Shown: positions 23,239-31,400 of the stretch, piece after piece | Position numbering within the stretch: the first letter of the stretch is position 1 | Layout: each line of letters begins with the position of its first letter | DNA from: Verrucomicrobiota bacterium | GTDB taxonomy: Bacteria > Verrucomicrobiota > Verrucomicrobiia > Limisphaerales > UBA8199 | Assembly: GCA_029974925.1 (NCBI GenBank) | Contig: JARKQH010000224.1 | Span: 1-36,080, forward strand | DNA: 36,080 nucleotides | Direction of reading: 5' to 3' | Notes under the pieces: model-generated | What the model was told of the DNA's origin: nothing | Databases searched by the model: none | Seen by the model: only the letters and a program-made list of their open reading frames with translations | Program-made: the position numbers and the translations under genes

Positions 23239-24156
23239 ATGACCCTCACCGAACTGCTGGAAAGTGTCCGCCGGGTCGAGGTGCGCACCAATCGCCTGGT
23301 CAACGACATGATGGTGGGGGCTTACCTGAGCCACTTCAAAGGCCGCGGCATGGATTTCGAGGAACTGCGCGAATACATCCCCGGCGACGAGGTTCGCGAC
23401 ATTGACTGGAACGTCACCTATCGCATGGGCCGTCCTTTCGTCAAACGCTACCGCGAGGAGCGCGAACTGGCCATGGTGCTGGCGGTGGATGTTTCCGCCT
23501 CCTCGGCCTTTGGGTCGGGGCCGCGTTCCAAACGCGAGTTTGCCGCGGAAATCGGGGCCACCCTGGCCCTCTCCGCCACGCGCAGCAGCGACAAGGTTGC
23601 CCTCTTGCTGTTCTCGGACCAGGTGGAACTCTATTTGCCCCCCCGCAAAGGAAGGAAACACATCCTCCGGCTCATCCGGGAGCTGCTCGCCTTCCAGCCC
23701 GCCCGCCCCGCCACCAGCATACCCGCCGCCCTCGCCTTCCTGAACCACGTGCTCCACCGCCGTTCGATCATTTTTCTCCTCACCGACTTTCTCCATAGCT
23801 TCGGCCCGGCCGCGGGCCAGGCCATGGCCGGACGCGATACCCTCCAGGAACTGGGCCTGACCAACGCGCGGCACGATCTGGTCTGCGTTCATCTCCACGA
23901 CCCGCGCGAAAGCCGCCTGCCCCATGCCGGCCTGCTCACCATCGAAGACGCCGAAACCGGCGAACTCCTCGAAATGGACACCCACCGTGCGGCCGTGCGC
24001 GACGCGTTCGCGCGGACCAATGCGGAGCGGCTCGCCGAACTGGACCGCGCCCTGCGGCGGGCCGGAGTCGAGACCTTGAGCTTCAGCACCGTGGAGCCAT
24101 TCGCGCCCACGCTGCAGAACTTCTTCGAAACCCGGCGCGGAAGGAGGCGGGGTTGA
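23239..24156 (+). CDS. DUF58 domain protein
   Basis: 305 residues from ATG 23239. The DUF58 signature is obvious: GRGMDFEELREYIPGDEVRDIDWN, then GRPFVKRYREERE. It runs into a degenerate vWA-like fold (LAVDVSASSAFGSG, ATRSSDKVALLLFSDQVELYLPP, IIFLLTDFL). No membrane helix is visible, so it is probably cytoplasmic and attached to the membrane complex. DUF58 proteins are constant partners of MoxR ATPases. It lies 75 bases after moxR; its TGA stop overlaps the TTG start of the next gene. The likely role is adaptor between the ATPase and the vWA membrane proteins; this is family-level inference. Confidence 0.93.
   Translation: MTLTELLESVRRVEVRTNRLVNDMMVGAYLSHFKGRGMDFEELREYIPGDEVRDIDWNVTYRMGRPFVKRYREERELAMVLAVDVSASSAFGSGPRSKREFAAEIGATLALSATRSSDKVALLLFSDQVELYLPPRKGRKHILRLIRELLAFQPARPATSIPAALAFLNHVLHRRSIIFLLTDFLHSFGPAAGQAMAGRDTLQELGLTNARHDLVCVHLHDPRESRLPHAGLLTIEDAETGELLEMDTHRAAVRDAFARTNAERLAELDRALRRAGVETLSFSTVEPFAPTLQNFFETRRGRRRG
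24141..24147 (+). promoter_or_regulatory. Strong Shine-Dalgarno site supporting a TTG start
   Basis: AAGGAGG lies inside the last codons of the DUF58 gene, five bases before the TTG at 24153 that overlaps the DUF58 stop (TTGA). It is the best ribosome site in the neighbourhood and decides in favour of the TTG over the ATG at 24189 for the next gene. Confidence 0.7.
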
Positions 24157-24845
24157 AACGCGGTTTTCTTAAACGTGGCGGGCGCGGCATGGCACTCACC
24201 AACCGGCGCAACCGCAGAGAGTCGAGGTGCCTCGCGCTCGTCGTCAGCCTCGGGGTTGCGGTTTGGCTGCAGGCCGGCTCCGCCGCAACGCTCTCTCCCA
24301 CCCAGGCGGGGGATGACGAAATCCCGCCGCTGCAACCGCCCCGGGGAGAGATTCCACCCGGCTTTTGGGAACAGCACGGGCCGACGGTGATCGGCTCAGC
24401 GGTCCTGGTTCTGGCTGGAACGGCGGCCGGGTTCGCGTGGTGGCGGAGACCGCGGCCGGCTGGGCTGGCGCCCCCGGAAAGCCTGGCGCGGCGGGAACTC
24501 GAGCCGTTGCGCGGCCAGCCCGAAACGGGAATGCTGCTGAGCCGGGTATCGTCCGCGTTGCGCCATTATGTGCGCGACGCCTTCCGGCTGGGCGTGGGCG
24601 AGTGGACCACCGCCGAGGTGGCTCAGGCCCTCCAGCAGTGCCCCGAGGCGGGCCCCGAACTGGGGGCAAAAGTCGTGGAGCTGCTCCGACAATGCGACGA
24701 GCGCAAGTTCGCGCCGGCGCCCCAGGGCCCGCCCCTGAACGCGGCCGCTCGGGCGTTGGAGTTGATTGCCGCCGCCGAAGCACGCCGGGCGGAGCTCGCC
24801 CGGATGGCGGCGCCGGCGCAGGGCTCAACCCCCGCCACGGCATGA
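24153..24845 (+). CDS. DUF4381-like membrane protein of the Bat-type operon
   Basis: 230 residues from the TTG at 24153, chosen for its SD and for overlap with the upstream stop. A signal-like hydrophobic segment (CLALVVSLGVAVWLQAGSAA, 26-45) is followed by a Pro-rich periplasmic stretch (EIPPLQPPRGEIPPGF), a transmembrane helix (VIGSAVLVLAGTAAGFAWW, about 79-97) and a cytoplasmic helical domain with LSRVSSALRHYVRDAF and WTTAEVAQAL. This is the layout of DUF4381 proteins that sit between DUF58 and vWA genes in such operons. DUF4381 members usually lack a signal peptide, so the N-terminal extension is a small oddity. The stop overlaps the next start (ATGA). Confidence 0.72.
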   Translation: MKRGFLKRGGRGMALTNRRNRRESRCLALVVSLGVAVWLQAGSAATLSPTQAGDDEIPPLQPPRGEIPPGFWEQHGPTVIGSAVLVLAGTAAGFAWWRRPRPAGLAPPESLARRELEPLRGQPETGMLLSRVSSALRHYVRDAFRLGVGEWTTAEVAQALQQCPEAGPELGAKVVELLRQCDERKFAPAPQGPPLNAAARALELIAAAEARRAELARMAAPAQGSTPATA

Positions 24846-25882
24846 GCGGCAACTTCGAATTCCAATACCCCTGGATTCTGGCCCTGCTGGCCCTCCTGCC
24901 GGTCTATGCCTTCCTGCACGGGCGTGCCGGCAAGCTGGCCGCCCTCCGCTTCCCGAGCGCGGAAATCGCCCGCGCCGCCGGCGCGGCCGCCCGCGCCGCC
25001 GCCGGGCGGTTCCTCCTGTTCCTGCGAATCCTCACCCTCGGCCTGTGCATCTTCGCGCTGGCCGGCCCGCGGTTCGCCAACGACCACACGGAAACCGAGG
25101 CCAGCGGCATTGACATCATGCTCGTGGTGGATTTGTCCTGGTCCATGATGGCCCTCGACATGGGCGCGCCCCACGAGCGCGTGTCGCGCTTTGACGTCGC
25201 GTCCGAGGTTCTCGAAGACTTCATCCGCAAACGGCCCAACGACCGCCTGGGTCTGATCGTCTTCTCCGCGGTTCCCTACCTGGCCAGCCCCCTGACACTC
25301 AACCACGAGTGGCTCATTGAAAACCTGCGCCGGCTCCACGTCGGTCTCATCCGCGATTTGGGCACGGCCATCGGGGATGCCGCGGCGGCCGGCGCCAAGC
25401 GTCTCAAGGACCTCAAGGACAGCAAGAGCCGCATCATGATCCTCCTGACCGACGGGGATAACAACAAAGGGGAGATTGATCCCGTTCCCGCCGCGCAGCT
25501 CGCCGCCGCGCTCGGCGTCAAGATTTACACCATCGGCATCGGTATCGAACAACCGACCGAATTGCCAGCCTTCGATCCGAGCACCGGCAAGCTGGTGGTG
25601 GACCCGCAGGGCAATCTGACCTTTGGCATGATGCTCCAGCCGGCCAATTACAGTGTGCTGGCCCGAATGTCGGCCTTGTCCAACGGCAAGTTCTATCGCG
25701 CAACCAACCGCCGGGAATTGCAGCGCATCTACAACGAGATTGATCAGTTGGAAAAATCCGAGGTGAAATTGCGCCGGTTCACCACCTACCGGCCTTTGTT
25801 CCAGTGGTTTCTGCTGGCCGGCCTGGGGCTGCTGACGCTCGAGCTGGTCCTGGCCAATACCCGCTTGAGGAGGGTGCCTTGA
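24842..25882 (+). CDS. von Willebrand factor A membrane protein (BatA-like)
   Basis: 346 residues from ATG 24842, overlapping the previous stop. Two N-terminal helices (YPWILALLALLPVYAFL and FLLFLRILTLGLCIFALAG) precede a vWA domain with an intact MIDAS: D97-L-S99-W-S101, T175 (GTAIGD) and D204 (LLTDGD). A C-terminal helix (FQWFLLAGLGLLTLELVL) closes it. This is the architecture of aerotolerance-type BatA. The vWA domain should face the periplasm and bind a divalent metal and a partner protein. The DUF58 neighbour and the tight overlaps argue for one complex. The stop TGA shares its last base with the ATG of the next gene. Confidence 0.92.
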   Translation: MSGNFEFQYPWILALLALLPVYAFLHGRAGKLAALRFPSAEIARAAGAAARAAAGRFLLFLRILTLGLCIFALAGPRFANDHTETEASGIDIMLVVDLSWSMMALDMGAPHERVSRFDVASEVLEDFIRKRPNDRLGLIVFSAVPYLASPLTLNHEWLIENLRRLHVGLIRDLGTAIGDAAAAGAKRLKDLKDSKSRIMILLTDGDNNKGEIDPVPAAQLAAALGVKIYTIGIGIEQPTELPAFDPSTGKLVVDPQGNLTFGMMLQPANYSVLARMSALSNGKFYRATNRRELQRIYNEIDQLEKSEVKLRRFTTYRPLFQWFLLAGLGLLTLELVLANTRLRRVP

Positions 25883-26901
25883 TGGACTGGTCGCAGCCCC
25901 ATTTTGCCGAACCGGCGTGGCTCTGGCTGGCCTTGCTTGGGCCGCTGCTCGTCCTGGCCCTGCAACGTTACTCCGCCTGGGCCCGCCGACGCCAGTTATC
26001 TCAACTGGCCGCTCCGCAGTTCATTGAAACCCTCACGCGCTCCTACAGCCCCCTGAGGCGCGCCTTGAAAAATGCCATGCAGTTGCTCGCGGTGGCAGGC
26101 ATTGGCCTGGCCCTCGCCCGCCCGCAATGGGGCCAGGAGGAACTCGCCGGGCAGCTCCTGGGCCGCGATACGCTCTTTCTGCTGGATTGCTCCCGCAGCA
26201 TGCTCGCCACCGATGTCAGCCCCAACCGGCTTCAGCGCGCCAAGTTTGCCATACAGGATTATGTGCAGCGCCAGGGCCGCGGACGGGTCGGCCTGGTTGC
26301 CTTCGCCGGCCAGGCCTTTCTCCAATGTCCCCTGACCTACGACTACGGCGCCTTCCTCGATGCCTTGAATGCGGTGGACGAAAAAACCATCCCCATCCTC
26401 GGCACCGACCTTGGCCGCGCCCTGGACGAAGGCTTTCGCGCCCTGGACCAGAACCGGCCGGAAAAGGTCCTCTTGGTCCTCACCGACGGGGAGGACCTGG
26501 AGAAGGGAGGCGTGCGCATCGCGGAGCAACTGGCCCGTAAAGGCGTGGTCGTCTTTACGATCGGAGTTGGCACGCCCGCCGGCTCGGAAATCCAGTTGCT
26601 CAATGAGCAGGGCCGCGTCGAGCTGCTGCGCGACAGCCGCGGCGAAGTGGTTCGCAGCCGGCTGGACGAAAAAACCTTGCGTGAAATCGCCTCGGCAACG
26701 CGTGGCGCTTACTTCCCGCTGGGACCGCTGGGTGAAGGTCTCGCCCGGGTGCAACTGGCGCTGGAAGAGCTCAGCAATGGCGCCGGGGCCGGCCCGGGCC
26801 GCAAGCTTGGAATTGACCGGTTCCATTATCCCGTCGCGGCCGTCCTGCTTCTGCTGGCGGCCGAGTCTTTGCTGGGCACCCGCCGAACCCCCCCTCGATG
26901 A
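25882..26901 (+). CDS. von Willebrand factor A membrane protein (BatB-like)
   Basis: 339 residues from ATG 25882 (TGATG overlap; GAGGAGGG upstream). The layout matches the preceding gene: N-terminal helix (PAWLWLALLGPLLVLALQ), second helix (MQLLAVAGIGLALA), vWA domain with MIDAS D102-C-S104-R-S106, T175 and D202 (VLTDGED), and a C-terminal helix (YPVAAVLLLLAAESLL). It lacks the C-terminal TPR that fused BatB/BatC proteins have. In Bacteroides- and Leptospira-type operons BatC (TPR) and BatD normally follow; here the operon ends and a convergent gene begins 15 bases later. Confidence 0.92.
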   Translation: MDWSQPHFAEPAWLWLALLGPLLVLALQRYSAWARRRQLSQLAAPQFIETLTRSYSPLRRALKNAMQLLAVAGIGLALARPQWGQEELAGQLLGRDTLFLLDCSRSMLATDVSPNRLQRAKFAIQDYVQRQGRGRVGLVAFAGQAFLQCPLTYDYGAFLDALNAVDEKTIPILGTDLGRALDEGFRALDQNRPEKVLLVLTDGEDLEKGGVRIAEQLARKGVVVFTIGVGTPAGSEIQLLNEQGRVELLRDSRGEVVRSRLDEKTLREIASATRGAYFPLGPLGEGLARVQLALEELSNGAGAGPGRKLGIDRFHYPVAAVLLLLAAESLLGTRRTPPR

Positions 26902-26916
26902 GAAGCCGCGCCGGCC

Positions 26917-28977
26917 TTAAGGCAGCCGCCTGACCCGCAAGAAGATTGCCGGCGTGGCGGAATTGGTGCTGAAGGTGTATGACGCGCCGGTTGCGAGCAG
27001 GTTGTCGGCGCACACCTGCCACAAATTCAAATCCACCGACTGCTCGACCCGATAGGCCTGCCCCGGCACCGACTCCCACCTAATCCTCAAGCCCGAACCG
27101 TCCTGCGACACCTCCGTCACTTTGAACGGCCGGGTGTAGGGGTTGACAAACACCATCTGGACCGGCAGATGGTCGGAAGCCGTCTCGCTGTCCGAGGCCA
27201 GGAGCGGCGGGGGAAGACCGGGGAGCACGTCCGTGCGAAAGACCTGGCTGGCGAACACGTTCGAAAAAAGGAGCCCGTTGGGCAGCACGTAGTCAAAACG
27301 CGCATTCAGTGTGCCTTGAATGGACAGCGTGAAATCCGCCCCCGTAAAGGGATTCACCGGGGTCGTCAATCGCAGGCCGGTCGGCGCGCTGACCAGCGTT
27401 TGAACGGGCTGCCGGCTGTCATACCGGCTGGCTTCGGGCCGGAACACATCCTCGTTCAAATCCCCCGCCAGCAGATACGGATGCAGGCCGTTGGTCGGCA
27501 GATAAACGGTCACGAAAAAGTTTGAAATGGCGGCCGCCTCGGCTCCGCGCTTGTTCGCGTCGCTTTGCGGACTCGAGGTGGTCGCCTTCAAATGGGTCAC
27601 GAACACGTCGAGTTCGCGCGGGAAGCCCGGCATCGCCACCCGCGCTTGGAACAGGTCGCGCGTAAAGAAACCGTTGTAGCCAAACGCCTGCAGGCTCGTG
27701 CCGTCCAGCCACGACTTCGAGAAAACAATCGGGTACCGGCTCGCCACCACGCTGCGAATGTAGCCGTCGGTGCCCGAGTTGGTCGCCAGATAATATCCCG
27801 GCAGGAAAGTCGTCACAAAGTTCGTCATCTCCCACGTGTAATTCGCGGGGATTTCATTGAACGCGATGACGTCCGGCCGCAGGTGGGCGACCTGCCGTCC
27901 GATGGCGCGCACTTGGGCCGAGTTGGTGCTCCAATTGCTGGCGCCATTGCCCTTCACATTGTAAACGACCACGGAAATCGCGCCGGGCTCGGGCGCAGGC
28001 GTGGGATTGATCGTGAGCGTGGCCGGCTGGCTGTTGACCGCGCCTCCGGCGTTGCTCGCCCGCAAAACGTACACCCCCGCCTGATTTGTCGTCACTGCGC
28101 CGAAGGCCAGGGTCGAAGTGGTCGCCCCGGGCAGGTCCACCCCCTCAAAACGCCACTGGTAGAACATCGGCTCGGCGCCGGTCGCCAGCCCGCTCAAGGT
28201 GACCCTGCTGCCTTCATCCACCACCTGGCTGAGGGGCTGAAGGCTGAATACCGGCGGCGGAATCGGAGCGGCAAGCACCTCGCTGAAGTTGGTCCCGACG
28301 CGCAAGTCATCAATCAGGGCCGCGCCGATCCCGCTGGCCTGGCGCAACGCATAGGCCGTGGCCGCAAACGCCGAGGGGCCGGCTGGTGTGGAAACCGAGG
28401 CGTCATCCTCCGCCGACGGGTCAATCCACAGCGCAGCGACCGAGGTGCTCAAGGAAAGCCGCGTCACCACCACGTAGCTCCGATCCAGTGTCAGGTCCAG
28501 CGGATAAACCACCTCGGCCGCTGAGCTGCTTGCCGAGGATAAACCGAGGCGATACGCGCCGGGACTTGCCCCGTTGGTGATGGCCCAAACCCGCGCCCGG
28601 AAAGTCGTTCCCGCATCCTTGAAGTGCGCGAAATACCCGCCGGCGCTCCCCGTCGGCAGAGCGGTCATCCGCAGCCGAAAGGCGGCGTAAAGCGGCTCAG
28701 GCTGCGTGGCGGAGCTGTGCGGCGCGCCGGCCAAGACCCGATTGACATCCTCGGAAAAAGCCTGGCTGAGAACAGCCGCCCCGTTCACGACCTGGACCTC
28801 ACCGGTCACTGTGCCGCTATGATGCGTCCACGACCCGCCACTTACCGTGACCAAGGGTCCGGCGGGGTAATCGAATGGTTCGGAAAGCAGCAACTCCGCC
28901 CCGGCTGGCGCGGAACTCCACACCAGCGCCGCGGCAACGGCAAGGCACAACTGACTTCTCACGCAAAAACTGATCAT
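26917..28977 (-). CDS. Large secreted endonuclease/exonuclease/phosphatase-family protein with Ig-like domain
   Basis: 686 residues. A signal peptide (LAVAAALVWSSAPAGA) is followed by a beta-sandwich of the LamG/choice-of-anchor kind (about 28-240), an Ig-like domain (242-323; YQWRFEGVDL, AGVYVLRASNAGG), and an EEP catalytic domain (about 333-612) with YN at 339-340, E375 (FNEI), H462 (THLK), D506/N508 (AGDLNED) and D602/H603 (SDHLPV), all catalytic residues expected. A short C-terminal beta domain (RIRWESVPGQAYRVEQSVD) is common at the end of Verrucomicrobia secreted proteins. The substrate is probably extracellular DNA or a phosphoester; it cannot be narrowed further. It is convergent with the Bat operon and apparently monocistronic. 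Confidence 0.88.
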   Translation of the reverse strand: MISFCVRSQLCLAVAAALVWSSAPAGAELLLSEPFDYPAGPLVTVSGGSWTHHSGTVTGEVQVVNGAAVLSQAFSEDVNRVLAGAPHSSATQPEPLYAAFRLRMTALPTGSAGGYFAHFKDAGTTFRARVWAITNGASPGAYRLGLSSASSSAAEVVYPLDLTLDRSYVVVTRLSLSTSVAALWIDPSAEDDASVSTPAGPSAFAATAYALRQASGIGAALIDDLRVGTNFSEVLAAPIPPPVFSLQPLSQVVDEGSRVTLSGLATGAEPMFYQWRFEGVDLPGATTSTLAFGAVTTNQAGVYVLRASNAGGAVNSQPATLTINPTPAPEPGAISVVVYNVKGNGASNWSTNSAQVRAIGRQVAHLRPDVIAFNEIPANYTWEMTNFVTTFLPGYYLATNSGTDGYIRSVVASRYPIVFSKSWLDGTSLQAFGYNGFFTRDLFQARVAMPGFPRELDVFVTHLKATTSSPQSDANKRGAEAAAISNFFVTVYLPTNGLHPYLLAGDLNEDVFRPEASRYDSRQPVQTLVSAPTGLRLTTPVNPFTGADFTLSIQGTLNARFDYVLPNGLLFSNVFASQVFRTDVLPGLPPPLLASDSETASDHLPVQMVFVNPYTRPFKVTEVSQDGSGLRIRWESVPGQAYRVEQSVDLNLWQVCADNLLATGASYTFSTNSATPAIFLRVRRLP

Positions 28978-29191
28978 GTCGTTTCGGACGGTCGAAGGTT
29001 ATTATATGCCAGATTCCGGTTGCGGAGTAAAAGGCAAACTGGTTCCAGAATGCTTCCGGCACCGTTAAAACCGTCCCACCGGCGGGGAGGTGCCGGTTTC
29101 GTCGCCGCTTTTCGGGCGGGCGCGGCGCAGGATTAGGCCTGAGAATTTCGATTGCCCCGAGGACCAGATTGGTTTAAGAAAGCGATTCATC

Positions 29192-29629
29192 ATGCCAGAG
29201 CTGATGCCCGTGCTATTGGCGGAAGACAACCCGCAGGATGCGTTCCTCATTCGGCGGGCGCTGGCCTCGGCGGGCGCTCGGAATCCCGTCCACGTCGTCC
29301 CGGACGGCCAGCAGGCAATTGATTATCTGGCCGGCACTGGAGTTTTTGCCGACCGGACCGCTTATCCCTGGCCGGCGCTGTTCCTGCTGGACCTTCGGCT
29401 GCCGGTCAAGGATGGACTGGAGGTGCTGCGCTGGATTCATGAGCGCCCCGCCATTCCGCAGTCTCTGCCGGTGGTGGTGCTCAGTTCGGTCGAACTGCCC
29501 CGCGAGACGCAACAGGCCTACGCGATGGACATCGCGGCCTGCCTGGTCAAGCCGCTCGGCTTCGATGAAATGCGCGAGCGCATGCGCATCCTGAAGGAAT
29601 ACTGGCTGGACCCCCTAAGCCCCTCTTAA
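29192..29629 (+). CDS. Single-domain response regulator (Rcp1-like receiver)
   Basis: 145 residues from ATG 29192; the open frame starts at 29090 but the receiver begins MPVLLAEDNPQDAFLIRRAL. Acidic pair E11/D12, phospho-acceptor D67 (FLLDLRLP), switch Ser S98/S99 (VVLSSVE) and K120 (CLVKP) are present. No output domain follows. The NPQDAFLIRRAL and DGQQAIDYL features match the Rcp1/CheY-like regulators that usually pair with bacteriophytochrome or hybrid histidine kinases. No kinase is adjacent, so its signal is unknown. It precedes aroK by 115 bases and follows a 214-base region with no gene after the divergent secreted protein. Confidence 0.93.
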   Translation: MPELMPVLLAEDNPQDAFLIRRALASAGARNPVHVVPDGQQAIDYLAGTGVFADRTAYPWPALFLLDLRLPVKDGLEVLRWIHERPAIPQSLPVVVLSSVELPRETQQAYAMDIAACLVKPLGFDEMRERMRILKEYWLDPLSPS

Positions 29630-29744
29630 GTCTGGTGGCGCGCACGGCGCCGGCTTGTCCGGGGGGCGCCCGGCCGGGAATTGCGGCCGCGAAACGGCCA
29701 GGAAAAAACGTGCCTCCCCCCGCGTTATCGGTTATGGAACTGCC

Positions 29745-30284
29745 ATGACGGGCACGCGTTCGATGCAGAACCTCGCGCTCATTGGGTTCATGGGCACCGG
29801 AAAATCCTCGGTGGGCCGGCTGGTGGCGCAGGCGCTGGATTTCACCTTTGTTGACACCGATCAACTGATCGAGTCGCGCGCCGGTAAAGCGATTAGCGAC
29901 ATCTTCCGCGAGGAGGGGGAGCCGGCGTTTCGGGAATGGGAATGCCGCATCGTGGAGGAGCTGGCTGGGTGTCAAAAGACGGTCATCGCCACGGGCGGCG
30001 GGCTGCCGGTGAACCCGGCGAACCTGGCCAGTCTCAAGAGTCACGCGTTGGTGGTTTGTTTATGGGCGTCGCCGGAGATGATCTGGCAGCGGGTGCGCGG
30101 GCATACCCATCGTCCGCTCATCAACGAAGCGGACCCGCTGGCCCGAATTCGCGAGTTGCTGGCGGTTCGCGAGCCCTGCTACCGGCAGGCGGATGTGTTG
30201 ATCAACACCGAGTGGCGGTCCTTGCGCGAAGTCGCCCACCAGGTGGTGTGCCAGTTTCACCTCGCCCAGGCCGCCCACCGATGA
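29745..30284 (+). CDS. aroK: Shikimate kinase
   Basis: 179 residues from ATG 29745 (MTGTRSMQNL; the Met at 29763 is an alternative). It phosphorylates shikimate in aromatic amino acid synthesis. Walker A is GFMGTGKS (14-21), the shikimate site has DTD (37-39) with R63 (FREWE) and GGG (84-86), the lid has R123 (HRPLI), and REPCYRQAD gives the late R-x-x-x-Y motif. Size and motifs are normal. Its TGA stop overlaps the ATG of queG (ATGA), so the two are translated together although their pathways differ. Confidence 0.95.
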   Translation: MTGTRSMQNLALIGFMGTGKSSVGRLVAQALDFTFVDTDQLIESRAGKAISDIFREEGEPAFREWECRIVEELAGCQKTVIATGGGLPVNPANLASLKSHALVVCLWASPEMIWQRVRGHTHRPLINEADPLARIRELLAVREPCYRQADVLINTEWRSLREVAHQVVCQFHLAQAAHR

Positions 30285-31315
30285 TCGAAGCGATTCGACA
30301 ACGCGCGCGCGAACTGGGGTTCGAGGTTTGCCGCGTAACCACCGCCGCGCCCCCGGCTTCGGCGCCGCATTTCCAGAACTGGCTGGCCCAAGGGCGCCAC
30401 GGGGAGATGGCGTGGCTCGAACGCAACGCCGCCCGGAGAACCGACCCGCAGCGGGTGTTGCCGGGGGCGCGCAGCATCCTCTGCCTGGCAGCCAGTTACG
30501 GCGAGGCGCTCCCCCCCGACACCCCCGCGGGCGGCCATGGCGTGATTGCCCGCTACGCGCGTCATCGGGACTACCATGAGGTGCTGGCCGGGCTGCTGGC
30601 CGAGCTGGCCGGCTTTCTTGACGAGCTGGGCGGCGCGGGCGCGCGCTCGCTGTGGTACACGGACACCGGGCCGGTGCTGGAGCGCGATTTGGCTGAGCGG
30701 GCTGGGATTGGTTTCATCGGCAAACACACCAACCTCGTTAGCCGGCAGTTCGGCAACTGGATTCTGCTCGCCGAGATTATCACCACGCTGGAACTGCCCC
30801 CGGACCCTCCCGAACCGAACCGTTGCGGCACCTGTATGCGTTGCTTGAAAGCCTGCCCCACCCAGGCCATCACGGCTCCGTTCCAACTGGACGCGCGCCG
30901 GTGCATTTCCTACCTGACCATCGAGTTGAAAGGTCCGATCCCCCTCGAGCTGCGCCCGGCGATTGGCCGCCGCATCTTTGGCTGCGATGACTGCCTGGCG
31001 GCCTGTCCATGGAACCGGTTCGCCGCCGCAGGCAACCTGATGCAACTTCACGCCCGGCCGGATTTGACCGGGCCGGACTTGGTCGAGCTGCTGGCGTTGG
31101 ACGACGCGGGATTCAAAAGGCGTTTCGCGGGGACCCCGCTCCTTAGGTGCAAGCGGCGCGGACTGCTCCGCAACGTTTGCGTGGCATTGGGAAACGTGGG
31201 AGACCCCGCCGCCCTGGCGGCGCTGGAGCGCGCCGCCCGCGACCCGGAGCCGCTGATTTCAGAGCATGCCCGCTGGGCCATCGGACAAATTCTCGAGCGT
31301 GGCCGGCAGCCCTGA
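30281..31315 (+). CDS. queG: Epoxyqueuosine reductase
   Basis: 344 residues from ATG 30281. It catalyses the last step of queuosine synthesis in tRNA, reducing epoxyqueuosine with a cobalamin cofactor. The proposed acid D128 lies in YTDTGPVLERD. The two 4Fe-4S clusters are formed by C182, C185, C188 (CGTCMRC), C192 (ACPT), C208 (RRCISY), C235, C238 (CDDC) and C242 (ACPWN). The HEAT-like C-terminus (VCVALGNVGDPAALAALERA) is the QueG-type tRNA-binding extension. A frame starting further upstream at 29936 overlaps aroK and is rejected. Confidence 0.96.
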   Translation: MIEAIRQRARELGFEVCRVTTAAPPASAPHFQNWLAQGRHGEMAWLERNAARRTDPQRVLPGARSILCLAASYGEALPPDTPAGGHGVIARYARHRDYHEVLAGLLAELAGFLDELGGAGARSLWYTDTGPVLERDLAERAGIGFIGKHTNLVSRQFGNWILLAEIITTLELPPDPPEPNRCGTCMRCLKACPTQAITAPFQLDARRCISYLTIELKGPIPLELRPAIGRRIFGCDDCLAACPWNRFAAAGNLMQLHARPDLTGPDLVELLALDDAGFKRRFAGTPLLRCKRRGLLRNVCVALGNVGDPAALAALERAARDPEPLISEHARWAIGQILERGRQP

Positions 31316-31400
31316 GGGGCGCCTGGCCACGGAATCCGAAGCGTTTGATGCTCAAATGCACGTTGGCAACCGCGGGTGAACTTGCTAGGTTGCGCTGCGC

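Noticed and set aside
29068-29099. Nested inverted repeat (AAACCG...CGGTTT with inner CACC...GGTG) before the response regulator
   Set aside because: Short arms in very GC-rich sequence, no T tract and no repeat elsewhere that I could see; chance is likely.
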